Of a DNA stretch of 33,891 bases, positions 1-9,306 are shown in pieces. The notes beneath the pieces are model-generated. The model was not told the DNA's origin. It saw only the letters and a list, made by a program, of their open reading frames with translations, and did not search any database. Origin of the DNA: an uncultured Anaerosacchariphilus sp. (GTDB lineage: Bacteria > Bacillota > Clostridia > Lachnospirales > Lachnospiraceae); contig CAKROP010000001.1 of NCBI GenBank assembly GCA_934373375.1, positions 1 to 33,891 on the forward strand. The letters run 5' to 3'. Made by a program: the position numbers and the translations under genes. Every line of letters begins with the position of its first letter. Position 1 is the first letter of the stretch.

Positions 1-1
1 A

Positions 2-292
2 GACGGCAAGGTGGTAGGCAGCATCCTCTGCGGCCACGACGGACGCCGGGGCTGTCTCTATCATGTGTGTGTCCACCGGGATTACCGGATGCGGGGCATC
101 GGCAAGGCCATGGTAGTATTTGCCATGAACGCCCTGAAAGAGGAGCAGATCAGCAAGGTTTCCCTGATTGCCTTCACCCAGAACGACATCGGCAACGCCT
201 TCTGGAACCGCATCGGCTGGACGCAAAGGCTCGATCTGAACTACTATGATTTTGTCTTAAATAAAGAAAATATCGAAGCATTTAACGAATAA
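2..292 (+). CDS. GNAT-family N-acetyltransferase, C-terminal part (cut by window edge)
   Basis: The open frame runs in from the left edge (frame 2) and stops with TAA at 290-292, so only the last 96 residues are visible. The visible part carries the GNAT acetyl-CoA loop, RMRGIGKAM, preceded by a beta-strand segment (LYHVCVHRDY) and followed by the usual helix and the NDIGNAFWNRIGW segment near the C-terminus. Members of this superfamily transfer an acetyl group from acetyl-CoA to an amine. The gene ends 16 bases before argJ and is almost certainly in the same transcript, so a role in or beside arginine synthesis is plausible, for example as a short N-acetylglutamate synthase. The substrate cannot be read from the sequence, and the N-terminus lies outside the window. 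Confidence 0.85.
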   Translation, partial: DGKVVGSILCGHDGRRGCLYHVCVHRDYRMRGIGKAMVVFAMNALKEEQISKVSLIAFTQNDIGNAFWNRIGWTQRLDLNYYDFVLNKENIEAFNE

Positions 293-308
293 AGAGGAGG
301 ACGGCATT

Positions 309-1538
309 ATGAATATCACAGAAATCAAGGGCGGCGTCACTGCGGCAAAGGGCTTTGAAGCAGCAGCAGCGGCGGCAGCCATCAAATACCAGGGACGGAC
401 CGACATGGCCCTGGTATACAGCGAAAAGCCCTGTCACGCGGCAGGTACATTTACCACGAATATCGTAAAGGCAGCCCCGGTGAAATGGGATCAGAAAATC
501 GTAAAGGAATCCCCCTACGCCCAGGCAGTCATCGTAAACTCCGGCATCGCCAACGCCTGCACCGGCGAGGAGGGCATGGGCTACTGTAAAGAGACCGCAG
601 AGGAGGCAGCCAAGGTTCTCGGCGTTCCCGAAAATGCCGTTCTGGTGGCGTCCACCGGCGTCATTGGCATGCAGCTTCCTATGGATCGCCTGAAAAAGGG
701 CATCAGCCTTTTAAAGGAAGCCAAGGGCAGCACCCTGGAGCACGGAACCGCAGCCTCCAAGGCGATTATGACCACCGATACGGTCAATAAGGAAATCGCG
801 GTCCAGGTGGAGCTGGGCGGAAAAACCGTCACCGTGGGCGGTATGTGCAAGGGCTCCGGCATGATTCATCCGAATATGTGTACCATGCTGGCTTTCGTGA
901 CCACCGACGCGAATATTTCCAAAGAGATGCTGCAGAAATGCGTAAGCAATGATGTAAAAGACACCTTCAATATGATTTCCGTGGACGGCGATACTTCCAC
1001 CAACGACACCCTGCTGGTGCTGGCCAACGGCATGGCGGAGAACCCGGAGATCACAGAAGAAAATGAAGATTACAAAGCATTTGCCAAGGCGCTGAACACC
1101 GTCAACACCTGGCTTGCAAAGAAAATGGCAGGCGACGGCGAGGGTGCGACAGCACTCTTCGAGGTGAAAATCGTGGGAGCCGAGAGCAAGGAGCAGGCTG
1201 TGACCTTAAGTAAGTCAGTCGTAACTTCCAGCCTGGTGAAAGCAGCCATTTACGGTCACGATGCCAACTGGGGCCGTATTCTGTGTGCCATGGGCTATTC
1301 CGGAGCTCAGTTCGACCCGGAGCAGGTGGATCTGTTCTTCGAGAGCGCAGCCGGTAAGATCCAGATCATTGAAAATGGCGTGGCAGTAAACTACAGCGAG
1401 GAAGAAGCTACCAGGATCCTTTCCGAGCCGGAGGTGACAGCCATCGCGGACGTGAAGATGGGCGACGCCACCGCCACCGCATGGGGCTGCGACCTGACCT
1501 ATGATTATGTGAAAATCAACGCGGATTATCGTTCTTAA
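309..1538 (+). CDS. argJ: Glutamate N-acetyltransferase / ornithine acetyltransferase ArgJ
   Basis: A 409-residue protein of the ArgJ family, which moves the acetyl group from N-acetylornithine to glutamate in the cyclic arginine pathway and in bifunctional forms also uses acetyl-CoA. The precursor cuts itself to give alpha and beta chains. The cleavage region is visible as [13 protein letters not shown], with the catalytic threonine at residue 192; the residue before it is Cys where Ala is more usual. The oxyanion-hole motif STGVIG is at 115-120. A run of seven alanines (residues 18-24) is unusual but lies in the N-terminal region. A strong ribosome-binding site (AGAGGAGG, 293-300) sets the start. 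The gene sits between a GNAT gene and argB. Whether it is mono- or bifunctional cannot be decided from sequence alone. Confidence 0.97.
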   Translation: MNITEIKGGVTAAKGFEAAAAAAAIKYQGRTDMALVYSEKPCHAAGTFTTNIVKAAPVKWDQKIVKESPYAQAVIVNSGIANACTGEEGMGYCKETAEEAAKVLGVPENAVLVASTGVIGMQLPMDRLKKGISLLKEAKGSTLEHGTAASKAIMTTDTVNKEIAVQVELGGKTVTVGGMCKGSGMIHPNMCTMLAFVTTDANISKEMLQKCVSNDVKDTFNMISVDGDTSTNDTLLVLANGMAENPEITEENEDYKAFAKALNTVNTWLAKKMAGDGEGATALFEVKIVGAESKEQAVTLSKSVVTSSLVKAAIYGHDANWGRILCAMGYSGAQFDPEQVDLFFESAAGKIQIIENGVAVNYSEEEATRILSEPEVTAIADVKMGDATATAWGCDLTYDYVKINADYRS

Positions 1539-1558
1539 GATACAGAGGAGTAAAGATT

Positions 1559-2464
1559 ATGAGCAGAGAAGAAGAAATGAACACCTACCTGGAGAAGGCC
1601 AAGGTCCTCATTGAGGCTCTTCCTTACATCCAGCGTTTTAACCGGAAAATCATCGTAGTCAAATACGGCGGAAGCGCCATGGTGGACGAGAACCTAAAGC
1701 GCAGCGTCATCCAGGACGTCACCCTTCTGAAGCTGGTCGGCTTCAAGCCCATCATCGTACACGGCGGCGGCAAGGAGATCAGCCGTTGGGTGGGCAAGGT
1801 CGGCATGGAGCCCAAATTCATCAACGGCCTGCGTGTGACTGACAAAGAGACCATGGAAATCGCGGAAATGGTGCTGGGAAAAGTTGGAAAAAGCCTGGTG
1901 CAGTTAGTCGAGGAGCTGGGCGTCAAAGCGGTCAGCTTAAGCGGCAAGGACGGCGGTCTTCTGAAGGTGGAGAAGAAGTATTCCAAGGGCGAGGACATCG
2001 GTTTCGTGGGCGAGGTGACGGACGTGGATCCCCAGATTCTCTACGACCTGCTGGAGAAGGATTTCCTGCCTATCGTATGCCCGGTGGGAATGGACAAGGA
2101 CTTCAACACCTACAATATTAACGCCGACGATGCGGCCTGCGCCATTGCCCGGGCAGTCCATGCGGAGAAGCTGGCATTCCTGACTGATATCGAGGGCGTC
2201 CGCAGAGATCCGGAGGATCCGGCTACCCTGATTTCCGAGCTTCATGTAAAAGAGGCAAGAGAGCTTATCGAAAATGGCAACATCGGCGGCGGTATGCTTC
2301 CGAAGCTCAACAATTGCATCGATGCCATCGAAAACGGCGTATCCAGAGTGCATATCCTGGACGGACGAATTGCCCATTGCCTGCTTCTGGAGATCTTTAC
2401 CAACAAGGGAATCGGTACTGCCATCCTGGGCGAAGGAGAGGAAAATTATTATGATGGAAAATAA
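1559..2464 (+). CDS. argB: Acetylglutamate kinase ArgB
   Basis: A 301-residue amino-acid kinase that phosphorylates N-acetylglutamate, the second step of arginine synthesis. Visible family motifs are the nucleotide-binding VKYGGSAM near residues 34-41, the glycine-rich [10 protein letters not shown] near 68-77, GLRVTD near 90, and the C-terminal [11 protein letters not shown]. The N-terminal helix ([18 protein letters not shown]) matches the mobile helix of the hexameric, arginine-inhibited class, so feedback inhibition by arginine is likely (inference from family knowledge). A GAGGAG ribosome-binding site lies upstream of the ATG at 1559; M7 is an alternative start. The 3' end overlaps argD by 14 bases. 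Confidence 0.97.
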   Translation: MSREEEMNTYLEKAKVLIEALPYIQRFNRKIIVVKYGGSAMVDENLKRSVIQDVTLLKLVGFKPIIVHGGGKEISRWVGKVGMEPKFINGLRVTDKETMEIAEMVLGKVGKSLVQLVEELGVKAVSLSGKDGGLLKVEKKYSKGEDIGFVGEVTDVDPQILYDLLEKDFLPIVCPVGMDKDFNTYNINADDAACAIARAVHAEKLAFLTDIEGVRRDPEDPATLISELHVKEARELIENGNIGGGMLPKLNNCIDAIENGVSRVHILDGRIAHCLLLEIFTNKGIGTAILGEGEENYYDGK

Positions 2465-3653
2465 AGAGGCGATTATCAAAGAGGCGGAAGAGAGCGTGCT
2501 TCACACCTACAACCGGTATCAGGTGGTACTGGATCACGGCGACGGCGTCTATCTCTACGACACCGACGGCAAAAAATATCTGGACTTCGCGGCAGGTATC
2601 GCGGTACAGGCCCTGGGTTATCATTACCCGGGCTACGATGAGGCGCTGAAGGCTCAGATCGATAAGCTGATGCATACCTCCAACCTGTATTACAATGAGC
2701 CGGCCGCAGAGGCAGCTGACAAGCTGGTGCGCATGAGCGGCATGAGCCGGGTATTCTTTACCAACAGCGGCACCGAGGCTATCGAGGGCGCAATTAAGGC
2801 GGCCCGCAAGTACGCGTGGCTGAAGGACGGAAAAAATGATCACGAGATCATCGCCATGAACCATTCCTTCCACGGACGGAGCATGGGAGCCCTCTCCGTC
2901 ACCGGCAATGAGAAATACCAGGCGCCCTTCCGTCCGCTCATCGGCGGCATCCGTTTCGCTGATTACAACGATCTGGAGAGTGTAAGGGCTCAGTTCAATG
3001 AGCACACCTGCGCGGTGATTCTGGAGACCATTCAGGGCGAGGGCGGTATTTACCCGGCTACGGAGGAGTTCCTGAAAGGTGTAAAGGCCCTCTGCGAGGA
3101 GCACGACGCGCTTTTGATTCTGGACGAGATCCAGTGCGGTATGGGCAGGAGCGGCTACCTGTTCGCATGGCAGGAATACGGCGTGAAGCCGAACATCATG
3201 ACCTGCGCCAAGGCCCTTGGCTGCGGCGTTCCGGTGGGCGCCTTTGTGCTGGATGAGAAGACAGCTTCAGGCTCTCTGGTACCGGGCGATCACGGCACCA
3301 CCTACGGCGGCAATCCCTTTGTCTGCGCGGCGGTTTCCAAGGTGCTGGATATCTTTGAGCAGGACCATATTGTGGATCATGTAAAGGAAGTTGGTGCATA
3401 TCTTGAGGAAAAACTGGACGCCCTGGTGGATAAGTACGACTGCATCGCAGCCCGCAGAGGCAAGGGACTGATCCAGGGACTTGTAATCCAGGGTAGACCT
3501 GTAGGAGAAGTTGTGTTAAAATCTATGGATGAGGGTCTGATTGTGATCACAGCCGGAAGTGACGTGCTGCGTCTGGTTCCGCCCCTTGTCATCACAAAGG
3601 ACCATGTAGATGAAATGGTTACGAAGCTTGAAAGGGCTTTGGTGAAAGGTTAG
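2451..3653 (+). CDS. argD: Acetylornithine aminotransferase ArgD
   Basis: A class-III PLP-dependent aminotransferase of 400 residues that converts N-acetylglutamate semialdehyde to N-acetylornithine. Visible features: [19 protein letters not shown] (44-62), the phosphate-binding NSGTEA (105-110), [14 protein letters not shown] (140-153), the cofactor-contacting [13 protein letters not shown] (224-236, Asp225), and the PLP lysine in TCAKALGCG (Lys254). The open frame extends further upstream inside argB, but the ATG at 2451 has a GGAGAGG site at the right distance and gives the family N-terminus and length. The 14-base overlap with argB suggests translational coupling. No argC, argF or arginine repressor gene is in the window. 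Confidence 0.96.
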   Translation: MMENKEAIIKEAEESVLHTYNRYQVVLDHGDGVYLYDTDGKKYLDFAAGIAVQALGYHYPGYDEALKAQIDKLMHTSNLYYNEPAAEAADKLVRMSGMSRVFFTNSGTEAIEGAIKAARKYAWLKDGKNDHEIIAMNHSFHGRSMGALSVTGNEKYQAPFRPLIGGIRFADYNDLESVRAQFNEHTCAVILETIQGEGGIYPATEEFLKGVKALCEEHDALLILDEIQCGMGRSGYLFAWQEYGVKPNIMTCAKALGCGVPVGAFVLDEKTASGSLVPGDHGTTYGGNPFVCAAVSKVLDIFEQDHIVDHVKEVGAYLEEKLDALVDKYDCIAARRGKGLIQGLVIQGRPVGEVVLKSMDEGLIVITAGSDVLRLVPPLVITKDHVDEMVTKLERALVKG

Positions 3654-3665
3654 GATTTTACACAC

Positions 3666-4931
3666 ATGAGACATACGATTTATCGCAGAGCCATCGCCAT
3701 TCTGGTGGTTCTGCTTGTATTTGCGCAGATGGGCCAGGTGGCTTTTTCTTATCATCAGAAGCAGAAGGAGGCGGCGGAGGCCGGGCAGGACATGGAGCAA
3801 AAAGCGCTGACTCTGTGGTATACTGACGAGAAGCTGAACAGCTATCTGGTGCAGACGGCGGCTGATTATAAAAAGCAGACCGGCGTGGATGTCACATTGC
3901 AGCTTGTTACGGCGGTGGACTATATCGAGCATATCAACACGGCCAGCATCTCAGATCTGGGCGGCCCGGATCTTTTTGTGGTGTCCAGCGAGCTTCTGGA
4001 GAAAGCGCGTCTGGCAGGACTGACGGTGGAAAATGACAGCTTTACGGAGCAGGAGCTTTCGAAGGATTTCCCGACGAAGGCCATTGACGCGGCCACCTGC
4101 GGCGGAAAGCTGATGGCGTATCCTTTCTATTTTGAGACCTGTTTTCTGCTGTACAATAAGAACTATGCAGACAGCGCCCCGTCCACCATCGATGAGATTC
4201 TGGATTACGCGGACAATTACGAGGCGACGGATGCCACAGAGAAGGTGGAAAATATCTTCAAATGGAACGTGGCGGATATTTTCTCGAACTTTTTCTTTAT
4301 ATCAAATTATGTAAACCTTGGCGGCGAAACAGGGGATGATCCCACGCAGGTTTCTCTGGATGCCCAGGAGGTCAAAGACTGCCTGGCCTACTACCAGAGC
4401 CTGAACGCCTTCTTTGCCATTGACGCGGACGAGGTTACTACGGACAATGTGCTGCAGGAGTTCATCGACGGCAAGACCGTGTATACCATCGCGAAGACCG
4501 ACGCCATTGCCCAGATTGACGCGGCGTCAGACAGCTATTTCTATGGCATCGCGGAGGTGCCGAACCTGACGGATGAGCTGTCCACCAAGGGACTGTCTGT
4601 CACCAACTCTGTAGTAGTCAATGCTTATTCCAAGGAGCGTGATACCGCGAAGGAATTTGCGCGTTTCCTGACCTATGACAAGGCAGATGAGCTTTATGCC
4701 ATGTCCAATAAAATGCCGGTGCGCCTGGGTGTCAGCTATGAAAATCCGGAGATGTCGGTATTGCTTGACCAGTACGAGAATTCCGTGGAGGTTCCGAAGC
4801 TGACCGATTTAAGCAACTACTGGATCGAGATGGAGATTGCCTTTGCGAATATCTGGAAGGGCAATGACGTCAATACAGAAGTGGATTCCGTAACCCGGAA
4901 AATCATGTCCCAGCTTCAGGCAACGGAATAA
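3666..4931 (+). CDS. Extracellular solute-binding protein (family-1, sugar-type)
   Basis: A 421-residue protein with a positively charged N-terminus and a hydrophobic segment at about residues 10-28, then a body resembling periplasmic-type binding proteins of the MalE class (LTLWYTDEKLNSYL, an internal AYPFYFETCFLLYNKN segment, and a C-terminal ARFLTYDKADELYAMSNKMPVR). There is no lipobox cysteine after the hydrophobic segment. The protein is therefore either membrane-anchored by an uncleaved helix or released by signal peptidase I, which is uncommon for a Gram-positive binding protein. No ABC permease or ATPase gene is adjacent. It starts 12 bases after argD and could ride on the arginine transcript; the upstream TAGGA is a weak ribosome-binding site. 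The ligand is unknown. Confidence 0.82.
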   Translation: MRHTIYRRAIAILVVLLVFAQMGQVAFSYHQKQKEAAEAGQDMEQKALTLWYTDEKLNSYLVQTAADYKKQTGVDVTLQLVTAVDYIEHINTASISDLGGPDLFVVSSELLEKARLAGLTVENDSFTEQELSKDFPTKAIDAATCGGKLMAYPFYFETCFLLYNKNYADSAPSTIDEILDYADNYEATDATEKVENIFKWNVADIFSNFFFISNYVNLGGETGDDPTQVSLDAQEVKDCLAYYQSLNAFFAIDADEVTTDNVLQEFIDGKTVYTIAKTDAIAQIDAASDSYFYGIAEVPNLTDELSTKGLSVTNSVVVNAYSKERDTAKEFARFLTYDKADELYAMSNKMPVRLGVSYENPEMSVLLDQYENSVEVPKLTDLSNYWIEMEIAFANIWKGNDVNTEVDSVTRKIMSQLQATE

Positions 4932-5002
4932 TACAGGAATAAGAACATCCAGTCATGGAAAGACTAAACCTTACTTACAGAACAGGAAAGGAAGTCTTTG
5001 CC

Positions 5003-5434
5003 ATGATTGGATTTCTTATTGCCCTTTTATCCGGGGCGCTGATGAGCGTTCAGGGCGTCTTCAATACGGAGGTCACAAAGGTGAGCAGTATATGGACCTC
5101 TGCGGCCTGGGTGCAGCTGTCAGCCCTTATTACCTGCCTCATTGCCTGGGGGCTGTCGGACCGGAAAAACCCGCTGACCATTCTTCAGGTGACGCCGAAG
5201 TACATGCTGCTGGGCGGCGTCATCGGAGCCTTTATCACATTTACAGTCATTAAAAGCATGGACGCCCTGGGGCCTGCGAAGGCGGTGATGCTGATTGTCA
5301 TTGCTCAGCTTCTGGCGGCCTATCTGATTGAGCTGGCAGGGATCTTTGGCGTGGAAAAGGCTGATTTTTCCTGGCGGAAGGTGCTTGGCATGGCGGCAGC
5401 CATCGTGGGCGTCGCAGTGTTCCAGTGGGAGTAG
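5003..5434 (+). CDS. DMT-superfamily small membrane protein, YdcZ (DUF606) type
   Basis: A hydrophobic protein of 143 residues with four to five membrane helices and the YdcZ/DUF606 pattern: an N-terminal IGFLIALLSGALMSVQGVFN, a central LGGVIGAFITFTVI, and a final helix MAAAIVGVAVFQWE. Members are half-size relatives of EamA transporters and must pair to form a full unit; substrates are mostly unknown. The open frame begins at 4955, but the ATG at 5003 is preceded by a strong GGAAAGGAAG site (4985-4994) and gives the usual family length, so I chose it. It lies 71 bases after the solute-binding protein; a functional link is not evident. Confidence 0.8.
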   Translation: MIGFLIALLSGALMSVQGVFNTEVTKVSSIWTSAAWVQLSALITCLIAWGLSDRKNPLTILQVTPKYMLLGGVIGAFITFTVIKSMDALGPAKAVMLIVIAQLLAAYLIELAGIFGVEKADFSWRKVLGMAAAIVGVAVFQWE

Positions 5435-5483
5435 ATAAACAGAAATAAGTGTATCACGCAGCCTTTATGACCTAAAAAAGAAC

Positions 5484-5512
5484 TTGTATTCTTGCCCAAT
5501 CTCCGCTAAAAT
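5484..5512 (+). promoter_or_regulatory. Sigma-A type promoter upstream of comEA
   Basis: TTGTAT (5484-5489) and TAAAAT (5507-5512) are separated by exactly 17 bases, a close match to the housekeeping consensus. The predicted transcript would begin near 5519 and carry a roughly 45-base leader before comEA. Confidence 0.6.
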
Positions 5513-5537
5513 GAAGATAGTCTGTATCGGAGGGGAC

Positions 5538-5559
5538 CCGCCTATTTTCAGAAAGGCGG
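5538..5559 (+). promoter_or_regulatory. Hairpin overlapping the comEA ribosome-binding site
   Basis: CCGCCT (5538-5543) is perfectly complementary to AGGCGG (5554-5559), with a 10-base loop. The right arm is the only plausible ribosome-binding site for the ATG at 5564, so folding would hide it. A second ribosome-binding-like sequence, GGAGGGG (5529-5535), lies just upstream with no start codon at a usual distance. Confidence 0.4.
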
Positions 5560-5563
5560 AAAA

Positions 5564-6148
5564 ATGAGATATCGACAGGAAAGAAAAAAGCTTCTTTGGA
5601 TGATGGTTCTGCTTGCGCTGTGCCTGATCGGCTGCGGGAAAAAGGCGGCGGTCTATGACAGCGCGGCGGAGGAGATTGTGACGGAAGGGACGACAGCGGA
5701 GGCGGCGGATCCGGAAGAGGAAACGGCAGCGTCTGTCTGGGTTTACGTCTGCGGAGAGGTGAGATCTCCCGGAGTCTACGAACTGCCGGAGGGCAGCCGG
5801 ATCACCGACGCGGTGGAGGCAGCCGGCGGTATGACGGAGGGCGCGGCCGGGACGTATCTGAACCTGGCGGAGACGGTATCTGACGGGCAGAAGATCGAGA
5901 TACCCTCGGTGGAAATGGCGCAGACGCTTGAGGAAGCCGAGGCAGAGGGAACATCTGGGTTAGTGAACCTGAACCGGGCCACCGAGGCGGAACTTATGAC
6001 ACTTTCCGGGATCGGCGAATCCAAGGCAAAGGAGATTATCCGTTATCGGGAAGCAAAGGGCGGATTTCAGAAGCCGGAGGATTTGATGAATATCCCGGGT
6101 ATTAAAGAGGGCGTTTTTAACAAAATCAGAGACCAGATAACGGTTTGA
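5564..6148 (+). CDS. comEA: ComEA-type DNA-binding competence protein (predicted lipoprotein)
   Basis: A 194-residue exported protein. Residues 9-23 form a hydrophobic signal ending in the lipobox LIGC (Cys24), followed by an acidic linker (30-56). An SLBB domain spans about 57-112 (VWVYVCGEVRSPGVYELPEG). Tandem helix-hairpin-helix motifs run from 133 to 194 (VNLNRATEAELMTLSGIG, then IPGIKEGVFNKI). This is the ComEA architecture: a DNA receptor at the outer face of the membrane that hands DNA to ComEC. A lipid anchor replaces the usual N-terminal transmembrane helix. comEC lies three genes downstream on the same strand, supporting the assignment. Natural transformation in this organism is not shown by this alone. 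Confidence 0.9.
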   Translation: MRYRQERKKLLWMMVLLALCLIGCGKKAAVYDSAAEEIVTEGTTAEAADPEEETAASVWVYVCGEVRSPGVYELPEGSRITDAVEAAGGMTEGAAGTYLNLAETVSDGQKIEIPSVEMAQTLEEAEAEGTSGLVNLNRATEAELMTLSGIGESKAKEIIRYREAKGGFQKPEDLMNIPGIKEGVFNKIRDQITV

Positions 6149-6182
6149 GACAGAATAAGAAAAAGATAACGAGGCGGGAAGC

Positions 6183-6843
<661 letters not shown>

Positions 6844-6869
<26 letters not shown>

Positions 6870-8283
6870 AGTCGTATTTACATATTTTAAGAGTCTGAAA
6901 TTTCGGATCCTGCTGGTGCTGCTGGCAGTGGGCTGGCTTCCCATGATTCTGATGTCGGCCAGTATCTTAAGGAGTTATCGGGATCGGGCCATCTCCGTGC
7001 GCAGCACGGAGGTGCAGAATCAGTGTAAAATTTTATCCAATCAGTTATTAAGCTATAATTATATGGAGGATCCGTCCACGGAGCTGATCGACGGCGAGCT
7101 GGCTCAGCTGGCCAGTCTTTACGACGGACGGATCATTATCATTGATCAGGATTTCCGCGTTATTAAGGATACGTACGGTCTGATTGAAAATAAGTATGTG
7201 GTATCAGAGGAGGTTATCCGCTGCTTTAAGGGGGAAACCACGAACCAGCTGTCGGAAAAACGGTTTATTGAAATGACCGTGCCGGTACGCGCCGGAGATT
7301 CCAACAAGGTGCAGGGCGTACTGCTGGTCAGTGTATCCACGGACAGCATCTGGGATAATCTGGATGCCCTGACCAGCAATACCTGGGTATTTACCCTGGT
7401 GTATGGCATCCTGCTGACCATGGCGGCTATTTTGCTGTCCATTTTGCTGGTGCGGCCCATTCATCGGATTATTCTGGGACTCCATGAGATTTCCAGCGGT
7501 CATTCCAACGAGGATTTGATGGTAAAGACTTATGCGGAGACGGAGGAGATTTCCGAGGAGTTCAATAAAATCGTGACGCAGATGCGGACCCTGGACGAAT
7601 CACGGCAGGAGTTCGTGTCCAATGTGTCCCATGAGCTGAAGACGCCGCTGACGTCCATGAAGGTGCTGGCGGATTCCCTGCTTACCCAGGACGAGGTACC
7701 AAACGAGCTTTACAAGGAGTTTATGGGCGATATCGCTGAGGAGATTGAGCGGGAAAATAAGATCATTACCGATCTGCTGGCCCTGGTGAAGATGGATAAG
7801 AAGGCAGCCAGTCTGAACATCGAGAAAGTGGATATCAATGACCTGCTGGAACTGATTTTAAAAAGACTTCGTCCCATCGCGGCCAGAAAGAATATCGAGG
7901 TGGTACTGGAGAGCTTCCGTCCTGTGACGGCGGAAGTGGATGAGAGCCGCCTGTCTCTGGCCTTTACGAATCTGGTGGAGAATGCCATTAAGTATAATAA
8001 GGAAAATGGCTGGGTACACGTGTCTCTGGACGCAGATCACAAGTTCTTCTATGTGAAGATTATGGATTCCGGCCAGGGCATCCCGGAGGAATCCCTGGAC
8101 TATATCTTTGAGCGGTTTTACCGGGTGGATAAGTCCCATTCCAGTGAGATAGATGGAACAGGACTGGGACTGGCCATCGCGAAAAGCGCGGTGCTGGTTC
8201 ACAAAGGGGCTATCAAGGTATCCAGTGAGGTGGGTGTGGGAACCACCTTCTCGGTACGAATTCCGCTGAATTATATTGCCTGA
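6844..8283 (+). CDS. Sensor histidine kinase (HAMP, HisKA, HATPase)
   Basis: The partner of the preceding regulator. From the N-terminus: a membrane helix (FRILLVLLAVGWLPMILM), an extracellular sensing region of about 150 residues, a second helix (FTLVYGILLTMAAILLSILL), a HAMP linker, a HisKA dimerisation domain with the phosphoacceptor in VSHELKTPLTS (His263 if counted from 6844), and an ATP-binding domain with the N box (NLVENAIKYN), DSGQGIP and GTGLGLAI. The start is uncertain. No ATG lies between the response-regulator stop and the first helix. The GTG at 6844, inside the regulator gene, is the most reasonable candidate but has no clear ribosome-binding site. The frame stays open upstream to an ATG at 6739. 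WalK/PhoR-like class; the signal is unknown. Confidence 0.93.
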
Positions 8284-8297
8284 GACAGGAGCAAGGA

Positions 8298-9254
8298 ATG
8301 AAAGAAAAGAGAAAACAGAATATCCGTCTGTGGGGGCTTCTGAGCCTTTTAATAATTCTGGTACTGCTGGGTGGCTGTAAGAAAAAGGAAAATACAGAGG
8401 CAAAAACAGACGAAGACGGTTATCAGATCTATTATCTGAATAAAGATGAAACGGCTACGGCGACAGTGAATTATCAGCCGGAGGCAAAGGATACAGACGG
8501 ATTGATTCAGGAGCTGCTCAGGAAACTTGCCATGACGCCGGAGGGCGGTTCCCTGGAAGCTGTGCTGACAGACAGTATTTTTGTGACAGATTATACGCTG
8601 GACAATGGACAGCTGACCCTGCATTTCGATCCGGCTTATCAGGATATGGATTGGATTCGGGAGATTCTCTGCCGCTCCGCGGTGGTGCGGACGCTCTGCC
8701 AGATTCCGGATGTGGAGTATGTATCATTTCTGATTGGGGATAATCCGCTGATGGATTTGAACAAAAATCCGGTGGGACAGATGAACGCGGACAGCTTTGT
8801 GGAAAACACCGGCGACGCCATCAATGAGGAGACCGTCACCACACTGACCCTGTATTTTGCCAATAAGAGCGGGGACAAGCTGGTGAAGGAAAAGGTCAAT
8901 GTGACCGGCAGCAGTAATATTTCTGTGGAGAAGCTGGTGGTGGAGAGTCTGATTCGAGGTCCGGTATCCAGGGATACGGATTATCCGACTCTGCCGTCCG
9001 GTACGAAGATCTTAAGCATTTCTACGAAGGATGGAATCTGTTATGTAAATCTGAACGATGGCTTCCTGGAGCAGGGATACAATGTAACAGAGGCAGTTAC
9101 CATCTACTCCATTGTGGATTCCCTGACGGAGCTGTCGGGAATCAGCAAGGTACAGATTCTGGTCAATGGAGAGACGGATCTGGTCTACAAGGAGAGCATG
9201 AAGCTGGATACCATCTATGAGCGGAATCTGGATATTATCGAACAGGGGGAATAG
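8298..9254 (+). CDS. Lipoprotein with two GerMN domains
   Basis: A 318-residue exported lipoprotein. The signal segment (11-26) ends in a lipobox, LGGC (Cys27). Two GerMN/sporulation-germination repeats follow, about 45-165 and 185-300; each contains the TLYFAN or LTLHFDPAY-like strand and a stretch like GICYVNLNDGFLEQG. GerMN domains occur in Bacillus GerM, needed in sporulation and germination, and in actinobacterial LpqB. The gene lies 14 bases after the histidine kinase, so it is likely part of that operon and may modulate signalling at the cell surface. Direct evidence for a sporulation role is lacking. Confidence 0.88.
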   Translation: MKEKRKQNIRLWGLLSLLIILVLLGGCKKKENTEAKTDEDGYQIYYLNKDETATATVNYQPEAKDTDGLIQELLRKLAMTPEGGSLEAVLTDSIFVTDYTLDNGQLTLHFDPAYQDMDWIREILCRSAVVRTLCQIPDVEYVSFLIGDNPLMDLNKNPVGQMNADSFVENTGDAINEETVTTLTLYFANKSGDKLVKEKVNVTGSSNISVEKLVVESLIRGPVSRDTDYPTLPSGTKILSISTKDGICYVNLNDGFLEQGYNVTEAVTIYSIVDSLTELSGISKVQILVNGETDLVYKESMKLDTIYERNLDIIEQGE

Positions 9255-9306
9255 CCTCTGCATGAATCGGTCATTTTAGCAGTTCTGTGAATACGATTTG
9301 GAGTGA

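Noticed and set aside
1937..2479. 180-residue - strand frame opposite argB, and similar antisense frames in argD, comEC and lepA
   Set aside because: All oppose strongly supported genes and lack domain signatures or ribosome-binding sites.
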